Counted from the stretch's first letter, positions 1 through 10,611 are shown. The stretch: 50,966 nt of DNA from Halomonas sp. 328 (GCF_015645095.1 NZ_JADOTW010000029.1:1-50966), one strand, 5' to 3'. A program made the numbers and translations. The notes: generated by a model not told the origin, from the sequence alone.

Positions 1-130
1 TCCGCCCCCGGGGGGGCCCCGGGCCGGCCCCCCCCCCACACTCTTGAGCGGGGCGGGGGGGGGGGGGGCCCCGGCCGCCCCCCCCCCCACAAAAAAAACC
101 CCCCGCGCCCGGGCCCGCGGCCGTTTTCTA
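1..130. other. Low-complexity window edge
   Basis: Long runs of C and G with an interrupted A run fill this stretch, which does not resemble the rest of the window. No gene can be read here with confidence. It begins right after the rpoD stop codon, where a terminator would be expected. The G/C runs look more like a poor-quality contig end than biology, although the minus strand does run into a T tract after a GC-rich stretch, as a terminator would. Confidence 0.6.
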
Positions 131-148
131 TCGGCGGGGCGAGCCGCC

Positions 149-1981
<1,833 letters not shown>

Positions 1982-2195
1982 AGATACCCTATCTCGACGA
2001 AGAAGAATGAAGCACCCGAACGCTCAGGCGTCGAAAATCCATAAAGCCAAACAGTATAGCGTCTGACCCCGCCTATCCGCCAGCGCTCCATTTGCGCCAT
2101 GGTTCAGGTGTGTTAGGTTGTACGGTTTCCCCGATGGAAATTCCCGGCTGCCCCCTAGATGGAGGTGACCGGCGACTTTTCAAGCCCTGCCCGCC

Positions 2196-4031
2196 TTATC
2201 GGCCCCGACTCAGTGTCAGCACCAGCTCATTGAGCCGCTGCTTCTCTTCTCGACCGAGCCGTTCGCCGTTACGTTCCTTTGACAGCAGTGCCTCGAATTC
2301 GCTCTGCGGCGAGCGCTGCTGGTGCTGGTGACGAAAATGCGCCACCAGGCCTTCCAGTTCCTCGCCGCGCACCTCCCGGGGAATCGGCAGCTCGCGACGC
2401 ACCAGTTCCGCCAGACGCTGCCCCTCGGGGCGCCCATGGAAGTGGGCCAGCAGCACCTGGCCGCTGCGGTAGCCGCCGGCCCGCAGCAGGCGAATCACCT
2501 CGCCGAAGAGGCCCGCATCCGGGTCCTCGGCGGGCCACCAGCCGTCCTCCTCGGGCAGCCGCGCCACCAGGGCAGGCTCATGCACCAGCAGCTGCAGGGC
2601 GCGCCCCAGCAGGGTCAGCGGTGCGCCCTTGCGCCGCGGCGTCGCCGCTTCCGGGGCGGGTTCGCCCCACTCCCCGGGGGGCGCATCAGGCATCGGCGGC
2701 GGGGCCTCCGCCTCGACCGGCGCGGGTTCCGCCGCCTTCATCAGCGCCTGGAAGCGCCCTGCCTCGACGCCGGTGCGCTTGGCCAGCTCGCCCAGCAGCA
2801 GCGACTTGAGCACCCCCTCGGGGAGCTTCTCCAGGGCCTTGAGCACCGTGGTGGCGAAGCGCTCGCGATCCTCCACCCGGGCCAGGTCCCGGCCGCGTCC
2901 GGCCTCCTCGAAGAGGAACTCGGAGAGCGGACTGGCGCAGGTGATGCGATCCTCGAAGGCCTCGGGGCCCTCGCGGCGCACCAGGGTGTCCGGGTCCTCA
3001 CCCTCAGGGAGGAACAGGAAACGCGCCTGGCGGCCGTCGATCATCAGCGGCAGCACCGTCTCCAGGGCGCGGCTGGCGGCCTGGCGCCCGGCGCGGTCGC
3101 CGTCGAAGCAGAACACCACCTCCCCCACCAGGCGGAACAGCCGCTGCAGGTGCTCCTCGCTGGTGGAGGTGCCCAGGGTGGCCACCGCGTTGCGGATGCC
3201 GAACTGGGCCAGGGCCACCACGTCCATGTAGCCCTCGACGATCACCAGGCGCTCCAGCTGGCGATTGGCCTGGCGCGCCTCATAGAGGCCGTAGAGCTCG
3301 CGCCCCTTGTGGAACACCGGCGATTCCGGGGAGTTGAGGTACTTGGGCTTGGCGTCGCCCAGTACCCGCCCGCCGAAGGCGATGGTGCGCCCCTTGAAGT
3401 CGCGGATCGGGAAGATCACCCGGTCGCGGAAGCGGTCGTAGGTGCGCCCGCTCTCCTCGCGATGCACCAGCAGGCCATACTCGACCTGCACCGATTCGGG
3501 AATGCCCCGCTCGCTCAGGTGGCGCTTGAGGCCCTCCCAGGCGTCCGGGGCGTAACCGATGCCGAAGTCGCCCTGGACCTGCGGCGACAGGCCGCGCTGC
3601 TCCAGGTAACCGCGGGCCGCCTGGGCCTCGGGCATCTTCAGCCGCTCGCGGAAGAAGCTCGCCGCCAGCTCCAGCAGGTTGACGCCTTCCTGGCGCTTGC
3701 GCTCCCGGGCCTGGGCCCTCGGGTCGTCGGCGCCCTCCCGGGGCACCTCCATGCCCAACCGGCCGGCCAGTTGCTCCACCGCTTCGGGGAAGCGCAGCTG
3801 GTCGTACTCCATCAGGAAACGCAGGGCGTTGCCGTGGGCGCCGCAGCCGAAGCAGTGATAGAACTGCTTGTCCTGGCTGACGGTGAACGACGGCGTCTTC
3901 TCCTGGTGGAAGGGGCAGAGGCCGCTGAAGTTGCGCCCCGCCTTCTTGAGCTGGACACGCTCCCCCACCACCTCGACCACGTCGACGCGGGCCAGGAGAT
4001 CATCGATAAAGCGTTGGGGAATCTGTCCCAT
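2196..4031 (-). CDS. dnaG: DNA primase DnaG
   Basis: DnaG synthesises the RNA primers for DNA replication and works with the DnaB helicase, which is also encoded in this window. The 611-residue protein starts with the CHC2 zinc-binding domain (ligands C39, H42, C60, C63). The catalytic core follows, with the TOPRIM motif VIVEGYMDVVALAQ near residue 265 and the acidic FDGDRAG motif near 310. The C-terminal third is the DnaB-binding helical domain, preceded by a proline/alanine-rich linker around residues 420-455. It lies between rpsU and rpoD, as in E. coli, where differential termination sets low primase output. The terminator-like hairpin upstream fits that arrangement. Confidence 0.98.
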   Translation of the reverse strand: MGQIPQRFIDDLLARVDVVEVVGERVQLKKAGRNFSGLCPFHQEKTPSFTVSQDKQFYHCFGCGAHGNALRFLMEYDQLRFPEAVEQLAGRLGMEVPREGADDPRAQARERKRQEGVNLLELAASFFRERLKMPEAQAARGYLEQRGLSPQVQGDFGIGYAPDAWEGLKRHLSERGIPESVQVEYGLLVHREESGRTYDRFRDRVIFPIRDFKGRTIAFGGRVLGDAKPKYLNSPESPVFHKGRELYGLYEARQANRQLERLVIVEGYMDVVALAQFGIRNAVATLGTSTSEEHLQRLFRLVGEVVFCFDGDRAGRQAASRALETVLPLMIDGRQARFLFLPEGEDPDTLVRREGPEAFEDRITCASPLSEFLFEEAGRGRDLARVEDRERFATTVLKALEKLPEGVLKSLLLGELAKRTGVEAGRFQALMKAAEPAPVEAEAPPPMPDAPPGEWGEPAPEAATPRRKGAPLTLLGRALQLLVHEPALVARLPEEDGWWPAEDPDAGLFGEVIRLLRAGGYRSGQVLLAHFHGRPEGQRLAELVRRELPIPREVRGEELEGLVAHFRHQHQQRSPQSEFEALLSKERNGERLGREEKQRLNELVLTLSRGR

Positions 4032-4072
4032 GGCTGAGTCGCCCGAGAGACCGGCAGGTCAAGTCGTCCAGC

Positions 4073-4104
4073 AAAAAAACAAACGGCCACCGAATGGCGG
4101 CCGC
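4073..4104 (-). terminator. Intrinsic terminator between rpsU and dnaG
   Basis: On the minus strand an 8-bp stem (CGGCCGCC / GGTGGCCG, one G-T pair, ATTC loop) is followed by GTTTGTTTTTTT. In E. coli a partial terminator in the same place lets ribosomal protein S21 outnumber primase. That role is inferred here from position and structure. Confidence 0.8.
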
Positions 4105-4159
4105 TTGGCATCCCTCCGGGACGATATGCGCCAGGCGCCCTTATCGCCCCCAGTACGGA

Positions 4160-4375
4160 TCAGTACAGCCGTTCGAAACGCTTGCGCTCGCGCTGCAGCT
4201 TCTTGGCGTGACGCTTGACGGCGGCAGCCGCCTTGCGCTTGCGCTCGGCAGTCGGCTTCTCGTAGTGCTCGCGACGACGAACTTCGGAGAGAACACCGGC
4301 TTTTTCGCAGGAACGCTTGAAGCGACGCAGTGCGACGTCGAACGGCTCGTTGTCACGTACTTTGACAGAAGGCAT
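4160..4375 (-). CDS. rpsU: 30S ribosomal protein S21
   Basis: This 71-residue protein begins [20 protein letters not shown], runs through the conserved CEKAGV segment, and ends in a highly basic tail ([14 protein letters not shown]). Length and sequence match S21, a small-subunit protein that helps initiation near the anti-Shine-Dalgarno region. The reading frame stays open far upstream, but homology defines the ATG at 4373-4375. It is the first gene of the rpsU-dnaG-rpoD operon and is divergent from tsaD, the standard gammaproteobacterial arrangement. Confidence 0.97.
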   Translation of the reverse strand: MPSVKVRDNEPFDVALRRFKRSCEKAGVLSEVRRREHYEKPTAERKRKAAAAVKRHAKKLQRERKRFERLY

Positions 4376-4535
4376 TAAGCACTCACCTACCTTAGGATCA
4401 TGAGTTCGGATGATACGCACACCCTGAGGACTCGATTCCGTCGCAGACTCCGACTCGGTCGAGGAAACGACCGTGAGCAGACAAATGTGGGGAAGCGGGA
4501 ATCCGGGTGCACGACCCAGTCTTACAGCGCACAGT

Positions 4536-4564
4536 ATTCTAGACGTGGTCGCCCGGCTTTGCAA
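4536..4564 (-). promoter_or_regulatory. Promoter of rpsU-dnaG-rpoD
   Basis: On the minus strand TTGCAA (4559-4564) is followed after exactly 17 bases by TAGAAT (4536-4541). This leaves a leader of about 150 bases before rpsU. The boxes fit sigma-70, and no other candidate in the gap is as good. Confidence 0.6.
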
Positions 4565-4570
4565 ATGACG

Positions 4571-4599
4571 CTGACGCGCCGCGGGCAAGCGCGTAGAAT
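4571..4599 (+). promoter_or_regulatory. Candidate promoter of tsaD
   Basis: CTGACG (4571-4576) and TAGAAT (4594-4599) are 17 bases apart, about 30 bases before the tsaD ATG. The -10 is good and the -35 is moderate. The boxes lie just beyond the divergent rpsU promoter, so the two polymerases would compete for nearly the same DNA. Confidence 0.45.
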
Positions 4600-4636
4600 A
4601 GCGCCTCTCCTTGGAGCCAGCGAGCCTTTGACCATC

Positions 4637-5674
4637 ATGCGTGTACTGGGGATCGAGACGTCCTGCGACGAGACCGGCGTCGCCCTCTATGATACCGAGC
4701 ACGGCCTGCTGGCCGATGCCCTCTTCAGCCAGGTGGCCATGCATGCCGACTACGGCGGCGTGGTGCCGGAGCTGGCGTCCCGGGATCATACCCGCAAGCT
4801 GCTGCCGCTGGTCGACGAGGTGCTCGCCGAGGCGAACCTCAGCCGGGGCGACCTGGACGGCATCGCCTATACCGCCGGCCCGGGGCTGGCCGGCGCCCTG
4901 ATGGTGGGGGCCGCCACCGCCCATGGCCTGGCCCTGGCGCTGGAGCGGCCGGTGCTCGGCGTGCACCATATGGAGGGCCACCTGCTGGCGCCCATGCTGG
5001 AGGACGAGCCCCCGGCCTTCCCCTTCGTGGCGCTGCTGGTCTCCGGCGGCCACACCCAGCTGGTGGAGGTGCAGGGCATCGGTCGCTATCAACTGCTGGG
5101 GGAGTCGGTGGACGACGCCGCCGGGGAGGCCTTCGACAAGGCCGCCAAGATGCTCGGCCTCGACTACCCGGGCGGTCCCCGGGTGGCCAAGCTGGCGGAA
5201 CAGGGCGACCCCAAGCGGCTGCGCTTCCCGCGCCCCATGACCGACCGCCCGGGGCTCGACTTCAGCTTCTCCGGCCTCAAGACCCATACCCTGACCACCC
5301 TGCGCGCCTTCGAGGCGGAGGGTGCCCTGGACGATCAGGCCCGCGCCGATATCGCCCGGGCTTTCGAGGAGGCGGTGGTGGATACCCTGGTGATCAAGTG
5401 CCGCCGCGCCCTGGACCAGACCGGCCTCAAGCGCCTGGTGGTGGCCGGCGGGGTCAGCGCCAACGTGCGCCTGCGCGAGCGCCTGGAGCACGAGTGCGCC
5501 AAGCGCGACGCCCGGGCCTACTACCCGCGGGGGCGCTTCTGCACCGATAACGGCGCCATGATCGCCTACGTAGGCGCCCAACGCCTGCTCGCCGGCGAAC
5601 GCGATGAACCCGGCGTCTTCGCCGCCCGCCCCCGCTGGCCGATGGATACCCTGACGCCTCCCGAGGCCAGCTAA
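4637..5674 (+). CDS. tsaD: tRNA N6-threonylcarbamoyladenosine transferase TsaD
   Basis: TsaD transfers the threonylcarbamoyl group onto A37 of ANN-decoding tRNAs, together with TsaB and TsaE. The start [14 protein letters not shown] at 4637 gives 345 residues (E. coli 337). The frame is open upstream, but the extension has no family match. Metal ligands H111 and H115 lie in VHHMEGH, ATP-fold motifs include SGGHTQL and [12 protein letters not shown], and the late aspartate is in [11 protein letters not shown]. It is divergent from rpsU, as in most gammaproteobacteria. Confidence 0.96.
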   Translation: MRVLGIETSCDETGVALYDTEHGLLADALFSQVAMHADYGGVVPELASRDHTRKLLPLVDEVLAEANLSRGDLDGIAYTAGPGLAGALMVGAATAHGLALALERPVLGVHHMEGHLLAPMLEDEPPAFPFVALLVSGGHTQLVEVQGIGRYQLLGESVDDAAGEAFDKAAKMLGLDYPGGPRVAKLAEQGDPKRLRFPRPMTDRPGLDFSFSGLKTHTLTTLRAFEAEGALDDQARADIARAFEEAVVDTLVIKCRRALDQTGLKRLVVAGGVSANVRLRERLEHECAKRDARAYYPRGRFCTDNGAMIAYVGAQRLLAGERDEPGVFAARPRWPMDTLTPPEAS

Positions 5675-6149
5675 GACCACCGGCTAATACGGCCTTCGGC
5701 CCAGGGGGCTCGCTCACCACCGGGACGAAACCCCGCCACTGCGCGAGCCTCGCTACGCGACGAATCGGACCGAGGTCCCTCTCGCCGATCGCAAACGCGC
5801 ACGTTCTCCCTCGACATCCCTGTTGATCGCCGCTACTCGGCTCGCTGCGTGGCGGCGTCCCGGCGAAATCGCTCGCCCTCCTGGCCCGAAGCCCTTACCT
5901 CGGCGGCACCGGCTAGAACTTTGTGCCATCACAGATCAGCGTGAAGCCTCGACATAGCCTATTTCCGGCTCGCTATTGTGGGAGTTTGCGGTTCGGCGCT
6001 CCGACTATGCCGACGGTCCGACGTCTCGGCGATTGGGCGACGAAGTCGCCCTTGGTGGCAACCAGGATCGCCCTGCGGGCGATATCGCCGAAGCCCTTAC
6101 CCATGCCGACTTGGTTTTTCTTCCAGCTTCTAGCTTCCGGCTTCCGGCG
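5675..6149. repeat. Non-coding gap with paired REP-like hairpins
   Basis: This 475-base gap between convergent tsaD and plsY has no convincing gene. It contains TGTGGGAG near 5978, then GCGATTGG, then two perfect 7-bp hairpins: GGGCGAC-GAA-GTCGCCC (6035-6051) and ATCGCCC-TGC-GGGCGAT (6067-6083). This is the layout of a REP pair. Close to plsY (6118-6148) are degenerate GCTTCC heptamers related to the arrays at 18.5 and 47.3 kb. A short GGCC-TTC-GGCC hairpin just after tsaD could contribute to termination. Confidence 0.6.
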
Positions 6150-6740
6150 TTAGAGCCCCGGCTCCTCGCCGCTGCGCAGCCGGCGCAGGTTCCAGAAGTG
6201 GCGGGCCAGCACCAACAGGGCGAAGCCGGTGACCACCAGGGCGTAGTCCGGCGCCAGCCACAGGCTGGCCAGGGGCGCCAGCAGGGCGCTGCTCAGCGAG
6301 GCCACCGCCGCGGTACGCACCCGCCAGGCCAGCAGGGCCCAGCACAGGGCGCAGAGCAGGGCCACCGGGGGCACCAGCACCAGCAGCACGCCGAAGGCGC
6401 TGGCCACCGCCTTGCCGCCACGAAAGCGGTGCCATAGCGGGTAGCTGTGCCCCAGCAGCACCGCCAGCCCCACCAGCCCCTGGGCCCAGGGCGACAGCCC
6501 CAGGGCCATGCTTAGCCATAGCACCGGCATGCCCTTGCCGGCGTCCAGGGCCAGGGTGGCCAGGGCCAGCGGCAGGCCATGCAGGCGCAGTACGTTAGAG
6601 AAACCGGGATTGCGGGAGCCGGCGTAGCGGGGGTCCCCCACCCCGGCCAGGCGGCAGACGGTCAGCGAGCCCAGCCAGGAACCGCACAGGTAACCTAGCC
6701 CCATCAGGGCGAGCAGCAGGGCCAGTGTCGTGGGCGACAT
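6150..6740 (-). CDS. plsY: Glycerol-3-phosphate acyltransferase PlsY
   Basis: PlsY is an inner-membrane enzyme that moves the acyl group from acyl-phosphate to glycerol-3-phosphate, the first step of phospholipid synthesis. The start at 6738-6740 (MSPTTLALLLALMGLGYLCG) gives 196 residues, close to the family size (E. coli 205). The upstream frame reads back across folB and is not coding. Family motifs are GSRNPGFSNVLR near residue 47, LDAGKG near 72, and GHSYPLWHRFRGGKAVA near 103. Five or more hydrophobic segments are visible. It is divergent from folB and convergent with tsaD. One oddity is SRNPGFSN where many family members have GSGNxGATN. Confidence 0.93.
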   Translation of the reverse strand: MSPTTLALLLALMGLGYLCGSWLGSLTVCRLAGVGDPRYAGSRNPGFSNVLRLHGLPLALATLALDAGKGMPVLWLSMALGLSPWAQGLVGLAVLLGHSYPLWHRFRGGKAVASAFGVLLVLVPPVALLCALCWALLAWRVRTAAVASLSSALLAPLASLWLAPDYALVVTGFALLVLARHFWNLRRLRSGEEPGL

Positions 6741-6838
6741 GAACGGTTCCCGAAGCGTGGCGACACCATGATTCTGCCTGGCGAGTCGCGTACAATCGAG
6801 CCTTTGCCACACCACCACGACCAAGGCAGGGGTAGGGA

Positions 6839-7195
6839 ATGGATCTCGTGCTGATCGAGGCACTCGCAGTGGACACCGTGATCGGCGTCTACGACTGGGA
6901 ACGCAGCATCCAGCAGCGGCTGGTACTGGACCTGGCCCTGGCCACCGATATCCGCCCGGCGGCGGCCAACGACGACCTGAGCCAGACCCTGGACTATGCC
7001 GCCATCAGCGAGCGCATCGCCGCCTTCGCCGCGGCCCATGACTTCGAGCTGGTGGAGACCTTCGCCGAGCGCCTCGCCGCCACCCTGCGTGCGGAGTTCG
7101 GCATTCCCTGGCTGCGGCTGACGGTGCGCAAGCCCGGCGCCGTGCCCCAGGCGGCGGCGGTGGGCGTGACCATCGAGCGGGGCCAGCGGGCATGA
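6839..7195 (+). CDS. folB: Dihydroneopterin aldolase FolB
   Basis: FolB cleaves 7,8-dihydroneopterin to 6-hydroxymethyl-dihydropterin and glycolaldehyde in folate synthesis. At 118 residues it is full length (E. coli 122). Conserved features are VIGVYDWER near residue 15, LDYAAIS near 52, the catalytic-region VETFAERLA near 72, and VRKPGAVPQA near 96. Its stop overlaps the folK start by four bases (ATGA), so the next enzyme of the pathway is translationally coupled. TACAAT at 6791-6796 is a plausible -10 but lacks a good -35. Confidence 0.96.
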   Translation: MDLVLIEALAVDTVIGVYDWERSIQQRLVLDLALATDIRPAAANDDLSQTLDYAAISERIAAFAAAHDFELVETFAERLAATLRAEFGIPWLRLTVRKPGAVPQAAAVGVTIERGQRA

Positions 7196-7707
7196 GGGTC
7201 ACCGCCAGCATCGGCAGCAATATCGACCGCGATCACCATGTGCATCGCTGCCTGGACGCCCTGGCGGAGGCCTTCGGCGAGCTCGAGATCTCGCGGGTCT
7301 TCGACAGCGAGCCGGTGGGCTTTGAGGATGGCCGCAACTTCTACAACCTGGTGGTGGCCTTCGAGAGCGACGCCTCGGTGGGCGAGCTGCAGGCCTGGTG
7401 CAAGCGCCTGGAGTTCGCCCATGGGCGGCGCAAGGACAGCCCCAAGTTCAGCCCCCGCACCCTGGATATCGACCTACTGACGGTGGGCGAGCTGACCGGC
7501 ATGCAGGATGGCGTGGCCCTGCCCCGGGACGAGATCCTCCACCACGCCTTCGTGCTCTGGCCCCTGGCGGAGCTGCTGCCCGAGGCACGCCACCCCCTGG
7601 ATGGCCGGCGTTACGACGAACTCTGGGCCGCCTTCGACAAGCGCGACCAGACCCTGCGCCCGGTGGAGTTTACCTGGCAGGGGCGGCGAATCTCCTGGCC
7701 GGATTAG
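7192..7707 (+). CDS. folK: 6-hydroxymethyl-7,8-dihydropterin pyrophosphokinase FolK
   Basis: FolK transfers pyrophosphate from ATP to 6-hydroxymethyl-dihydropterin, the step after FolB. The 171-residue protein starts MRVTASIGSNIDRD and carries the substrate motif EPVGFEDGRNFYN, HGRRKDSPKFSPRTLDIDLL with the metal-binding DIDLL aspartates, and ALPRDEILHHAFVLWPLAEL. It overlaps folB by four bases, which supports the start. folB and folK form a two-gene operon. Confidence 0.95.
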   Translation: MRVTASIGSNIDRDHHVHRCLDALAEAFGELEISRVFDSEPVGFEDGRNFYNLVVAFESDASVGELQAWCKRLEFAHGRRKDSPKFSPRTLDIDLLTVGELTGMQDGVALPRDEILHHAFVLWPLAELLPEARHPLDGRRYDELWAAFDKRDQTLRPVEFTWQGRRISWPD

Positions 7708-7740
7708 ATCTGAACCCTAAGACGGTGGCTTTTTCATGGG

Positions 7741-7800
7741 TCGCAGCAGCAGGGCGCCTGTGGCGCCAATCGCTCAGCGGAGCTGAGCTCCCACAAAACC
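7741..7800 (-). repeat. REP-like palindromic element
   Basis: In the 168-base gap between convergent folK and cca, the minus strand reads TGTGGGAGCTCAG, a hairpin (GCTCAG / CTGAGC, 7772-7788), GCGATTGG, then GGCGCC-ACA-GGCGCC (7753-7767). The order TGTGGGAG-hairpin-GCGATTGG-hairpin is shared with the element near 6.0 kb, so both look like copies of one dispersed family. Confidence 0.55.
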
Positions 7801-7875
7801 CTCTGTGACGGCTTGGGGGAAGCAACATAGCATCTCCCACAAGATCAACCACCTCCGCGGCAGCGCCCTTCCGGT

Positions 7876-9030
7876 TCAGGGCGTCGACTCTCCCGCCTCG
7901 CCGGCCAGGGCCGCGGCGATCGCCTCGTGACGGCGGCGGGCCAGGGCCTCGCCCAGGGCCTTGCCCTTGAAACCCTCCTCCATCAGCGCCCGGGGCACCA
8001 CCTGCCCGGCCAGGCGCCAGGCCAGCGACAGGTCGGTGGCCAGCTCGGCATTCTCCAGGCTGACCAGCGACAGCAGCGGCGGCACCCGCTCCGGGCGGCG
8101 CCAGGCATCGACCCCATTCAGCCAGGCCAGCACGGCATCCGCGCTGGGGGGCGCCGCCTCGGCGCCCTGCCATAGGGCGCGCGTCAGGGCCACCTGGCGG
8201 GCCAGGGCCGCATAGGCCTTGGGCAGGCGCAGCCGCTCGCCGAGCCGCGTCCGCTCGTTGTCGTCCAGGTGCTCGACGAGGCGCGCCCAGCGCCACTGAC
8301 GAGCCTCGGCATCGTCTTCCGGCAGGCACGGCAGGCGATCCAGGGCGGCGTCCAGGGCCGCTTCGTCGGCGGCCAGCTCCGGCCACCACACGGCCAGGGC
8401 GCCGCACTCCTGCAGGGCCTGGAAGTAGGCCTCCGGGTGGGGCTCGTCCAGGGCCTTCTCGGTCTCCACCCAGACCCGCTCCGCCACCAGGTGCGCCAGC
8501 TCGCCTTCCGCCACCAGCCGGGCCATCAGCGTCCGGGTCTCCTCGGCGATGGTGAAGCCCAGGCCGCAGTAGCGGGCCAGGAAGCGCGCCGTGCGCAGCA
8601 CCCGCAGCGGGTCCTCGACGAAGGCCGGCGAGACATGCCGCAGGATGCGCGCCTCGAGATCCGCCAGGCCGCCGTAGGGGTCCACCAGGCGCCCGTCCGG
8701 TGCTTCGGCCATGGCATTGATGGTCAGGTCGCGGCGCGCCAGGTCCTCCTCCAGGGGAACCTCGGGGCTGGCATGCACCACGAAGCCGGTGTAGCCGTGG
8801 CCGGCCTTGCGCTCGGTGCGGGCCAGGGCGTACTCCTCATGGGTCTCGGGGTGCAGGAAGACCGGGAAGTCGCGCCCCACCGGCTTGAAGCCGCGTCGGC
8901 GCATCGCCTCGGGGGTCGCCCCCACCACCACCCAGTCGCGGTCGGCGACCGGCCAGCCCAGGCGGGCGTCACGCACCGCTCCGCCCACGCAGTAGACCTC
9001 GAGGCCCACGAGACAGGGATCGTCGCTCAC
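7876..9030 (-). CDS. cca: CCA tRNA nucleotidyltransferase
   Basis: Cca adds or repairs the 3' CCA end of tRNAs without a template. The N-terminal catalytic head is clear: VGGAVRD near residue 15, the metal aspartates in [10 protein letters not shown] near 30, [10 protein letters not shown] near 98, and [15 protein letters not shown] near 140. The start is GTG (9028-9030), overlapping the glpE stop as GTGA. The 384-residue protein is shorter than E. coli Cca (412). The region where E. coli has an HD phosphohydrolase domain is compressed and lacks the HD motif, so this is probably a nucleotidyltransferase-only form. The C-terminal [14 protein letters not shown] end is conserved. Confidence 0.94.
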   Translation of the reverse strand: MSDDPCLVGLEVYCVGGAVRDARLGWPVADRDWVVVGATPEAMRRRGFKPVGRDFPVFLHPETHEEYALARTERKAGHGYTGFVVHASPEVPLEEDLARRDLTINAMAEAPDGRLVDPYGGLADLEARILRHVSPAFVEDPLRVLRTARFLARYCGLGFTIAEETRTLMARLVAEGELAHLVAERVWVETEKALDEPHPEAYFQALQECGALAVWWPELAADEAALDAALDRLPCLPEDDAEARQWRWARLVEHLDDNERTRLGERLRLPKAYAALARQVALTRALWQGAEAAPPSADAVLAWLNGVDAWRRPERVPPLLSLVSLENAELATDLSLAWRLAGQVVPRALMEEGFKGKALGEALARRRHEAIAAALAGEAGESTP

Positions 9031-9362
9031 CCCTGGCGCTCCACCCGCTCGGGATGCCGAGCGACCCAGTCGCCGAAGCCCCCGTCCAGGCTATAGACCC
9101 GGTCGTAGCCCTGGCCGCCCAGCCAGGCGGCGGCCTGCTGGCTGGAGTTGCCGTGGTAGCAGACCACCACCAGGGGGCGCTCCCTGGGGGCCTCCTCCAG
9201 CAGCGCCGCCACGCTGGTGTTGTCCAGGTGGCGACTGCCGGGAATATGGCCCTGGGAAAAGCTCAGGGGATCGCGGATATCGACCAGGGTCAGGGGGGCC
9301 TGGTCGGCCAGCCAGCCGGCCAGGGTGTCCACGTCGAGGTGCTCGAAGGGGGCTTGGTTCAT
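9027..9362 (-). CDS. glpE: Thiosulfate sulfurtransferase GlpE (single-domain rhodanese)
   Basis: This 111-residue single rhodanese domain matches GlpE in length (E. coli 108) and in the active-site loop CYHGNSS, with catalytic C68. It also has the flanking [10 protein letters not shown] and [11 protein letters not shown] motifs. Such enzymes transfer sulfane sulfur from thiosulfate to cyanide or thiol acceptors. It sits between apaH and cca on the same strand and overlaps cca by four bases. The physiological acceptor is unknown. Confidence 0.92.
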   Translation of the reverse strand: MNQAPFEHLDVDTLAGWLADQAPLTLVDIRDPLSFSQGHIPGSRHLDNTSVAALLEEAPRERPLVVVCYHGNSSQQAAAWLGGQGYDRVYSLDGGFGDWVARHPERVERQG

Positions 9363-9388
9363 GGTGGCTCCGGGAATCGGGGGAAAGA

Positions 9389-10198
9389 TCAGCGCTGGCG
9401 ACTGGGCACGCTATGTCGCTCGCCGCTCGTCAGGTCGAGGGCGGTGAGGCGTCCGCCCCAGACACAGCCGGTGTCGAGGGCCTGGGCGTCGACGCGGCTG
9501 GTCGGCGTCTGGCCCTCCAGGGCCGCCCAGTGGCCGAAGAGGATACGCGGCGCGTCCGGCCGCGGGTACTGGAACCAGGGGGCGAAGCCCGGCGGCGCCG
9601 AGTCGAGGCCCTCCTTGGCGGAGAAGTCGAGGCAGCCCTCGGCATCGATGAAACGCATGCGGGTCAGGGTGTTGACGATCAGCCGCAGCCGATCGATGCC
9701 CGCCAGGTCGTCGCGCCAGCAGGCCGGGCGGTTGCCGTACATGTCGCGCAGGAAGGCGCCGCCGGCCTCGCCGGTGAGGGCCCCGGCCACCTCATCGGCC
9801 AGGGCCTCGGCCTGGGCCAGGGACCAGTGGGGCGGCAGGCCGGCATGGGTCATGACGTCCTCGCCGTCGCGCACCAGCAGCGGCCGGGACTGCAGCCAGT
9901 CGAGCAGCGCCTCGCGGTCCGGGGCCTCGAGGATCGCGTCCAGGGTGTCGCTGCGCTTGAGCCCGGCATCGCCCCGGGCCACCGCCAGCAGGTGCAGGTC
10001 ATGGTTGCCCAGCACCACCCGGGCGGCCTCGCCCAGGGCGGCCACCTCGCGCAGGCAGGCCAGGGAGCCGGGACCGCGGTTGACCAGATCGCCGGCCAGC
10101 CATAGCCGGTCGCGGCGCGGGTCGAAGGAGAGGCGCTCCAGCAGGGCGACGAATTCGCCGTGGCAGCCCTGGAGATCGCCGATGGCGTAGGTGGTCAT
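9389..10198 (-). CDS. apaH: Symmetrical bis(5'-nucleosyl)-tetraphosphatase ApaH
   Basis: ApaH hydrolyses Ap4A to two ADP and, in E. coli, removes Np4 caps from RNA. The 269-residue protein (E. coli 280) is a metallophosphatase with YAIGDLQGCHGEF at the start (metal D and H), LAGDLVNRGPGSL near residue 35, VLGNHDLHLLAV near 62, and MTHAGLPPHW near 115. It is the last gene of the lptD-surA-pdxA-rsmA-apaG-apaH series, 21 bases after apaG, with glpE and cca following on the same strand. Confidence 0.96.
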   Translation of the reverse strand: MTTYAIGDLQGCHGEFVALLERLSFDPRRDRLWLAGDLVNRGPGSLACLREVAALGEAARVVLGNHDLHLLAVARGDAGLKRSDTLDAILEAPDREALLDWLQSRPLLVRDGEDVMTHAGLPPHWSLAQAEALADEVAGALTGEAGGAFLRDMYGNRPACWRDDLAGIDRLRLIVNTLTRMRFIDAEGCLDFSAKEGLDSAPPGFAPWFQYPRPDAPRILFGHWAALEGQTPTSRVDAQALDTGCVWGGRLTALDLTSGERHSVPSRQR

Positions 10199-10219
10199 GG
10201 TGACTCCTGGCGTCGGGAT

Positions 10220-10606
10220 TCAGTGGACCTGGTTGGGGCCGGCCAGCCGGAAGGGCGCGATGGGCACCTCGAAGTGGGTCTGGGAGGCGGTCTCGATGCA
10301 GGTGTAGGCCCCCTCCATCACCCCCACCGGGCCATCCAGCACCGCCCGGCTGGTGTAACGGAAGGTCTGGCCGGGGCCGATCAGCGGCTGCTTGCCCACC
10401 ACCCCCTTGCCGCGCACCTCCTGGACCTTGCCGCTGCCCTGGGTAATCTTCCAGTGGCGGGCCAGCAGCTGCACGCTCTGCCGGGAGTGGTTGTGCACGG
10501 TGACGGTGTAGCTGAACACATAGCGCTGCTCCGTCGGCGACGACTCCTCCGCCTGGAACTCGGGTTGCACGTCGATACGAATGGCCGGTGACTCGCTCTC
10601 GCCCAT
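10220..10606 (-). CDS. apaG: ApaG domain protein (Co2+/Mg2+ efflux protein ApaG)
   Basis: This small beta-sandwich protein aligns throughout with E. coli ApaG (125 residues), including RYVFSYTVTVHNHS, VQLLARHWKIT, GKGVVGKQPLI and GAYTCIE. Its biochemical role is uncertain; mutants elsewhere show Co2+/Mg2+ phenotypes. I chose ATG 10604-10606 (128 residues) because AGGAGG lies 10 bases upstream. An in-frame TTG at 10615 overlaps the rsmA stop as TTGA but has no ribosome-binding site at usable spacing. Confidence 0.93.
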   Translation of the reverse strand: MGESESPAIRIDVQPEFQAEESSPTEQRYVFSYTVTVHNHSRQSVQLLARHWKITQGSGKVQEVRGKGVVGKQPLIGPGQTFRYTSRAVLDGPVGVMEGAYTCIETASQTHFEVPIAPFRLAGPNQVH

Positions 10607-10611
10607 GGGTT

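Noticed and set aside
4160-5680. A 506-residue version of the rpsU frame
   Set aside because: The extension runs antisense through tsaD and across the promoter region. S21 starts at the internal ATG.
5675-6149. Short frames in the tsaD-plsY gap (about 75-150 codons)
   Set aside because: They overlap REP-like hairpins or lie antisense to plsY, have no good ribosome-binding site and resemble no family.
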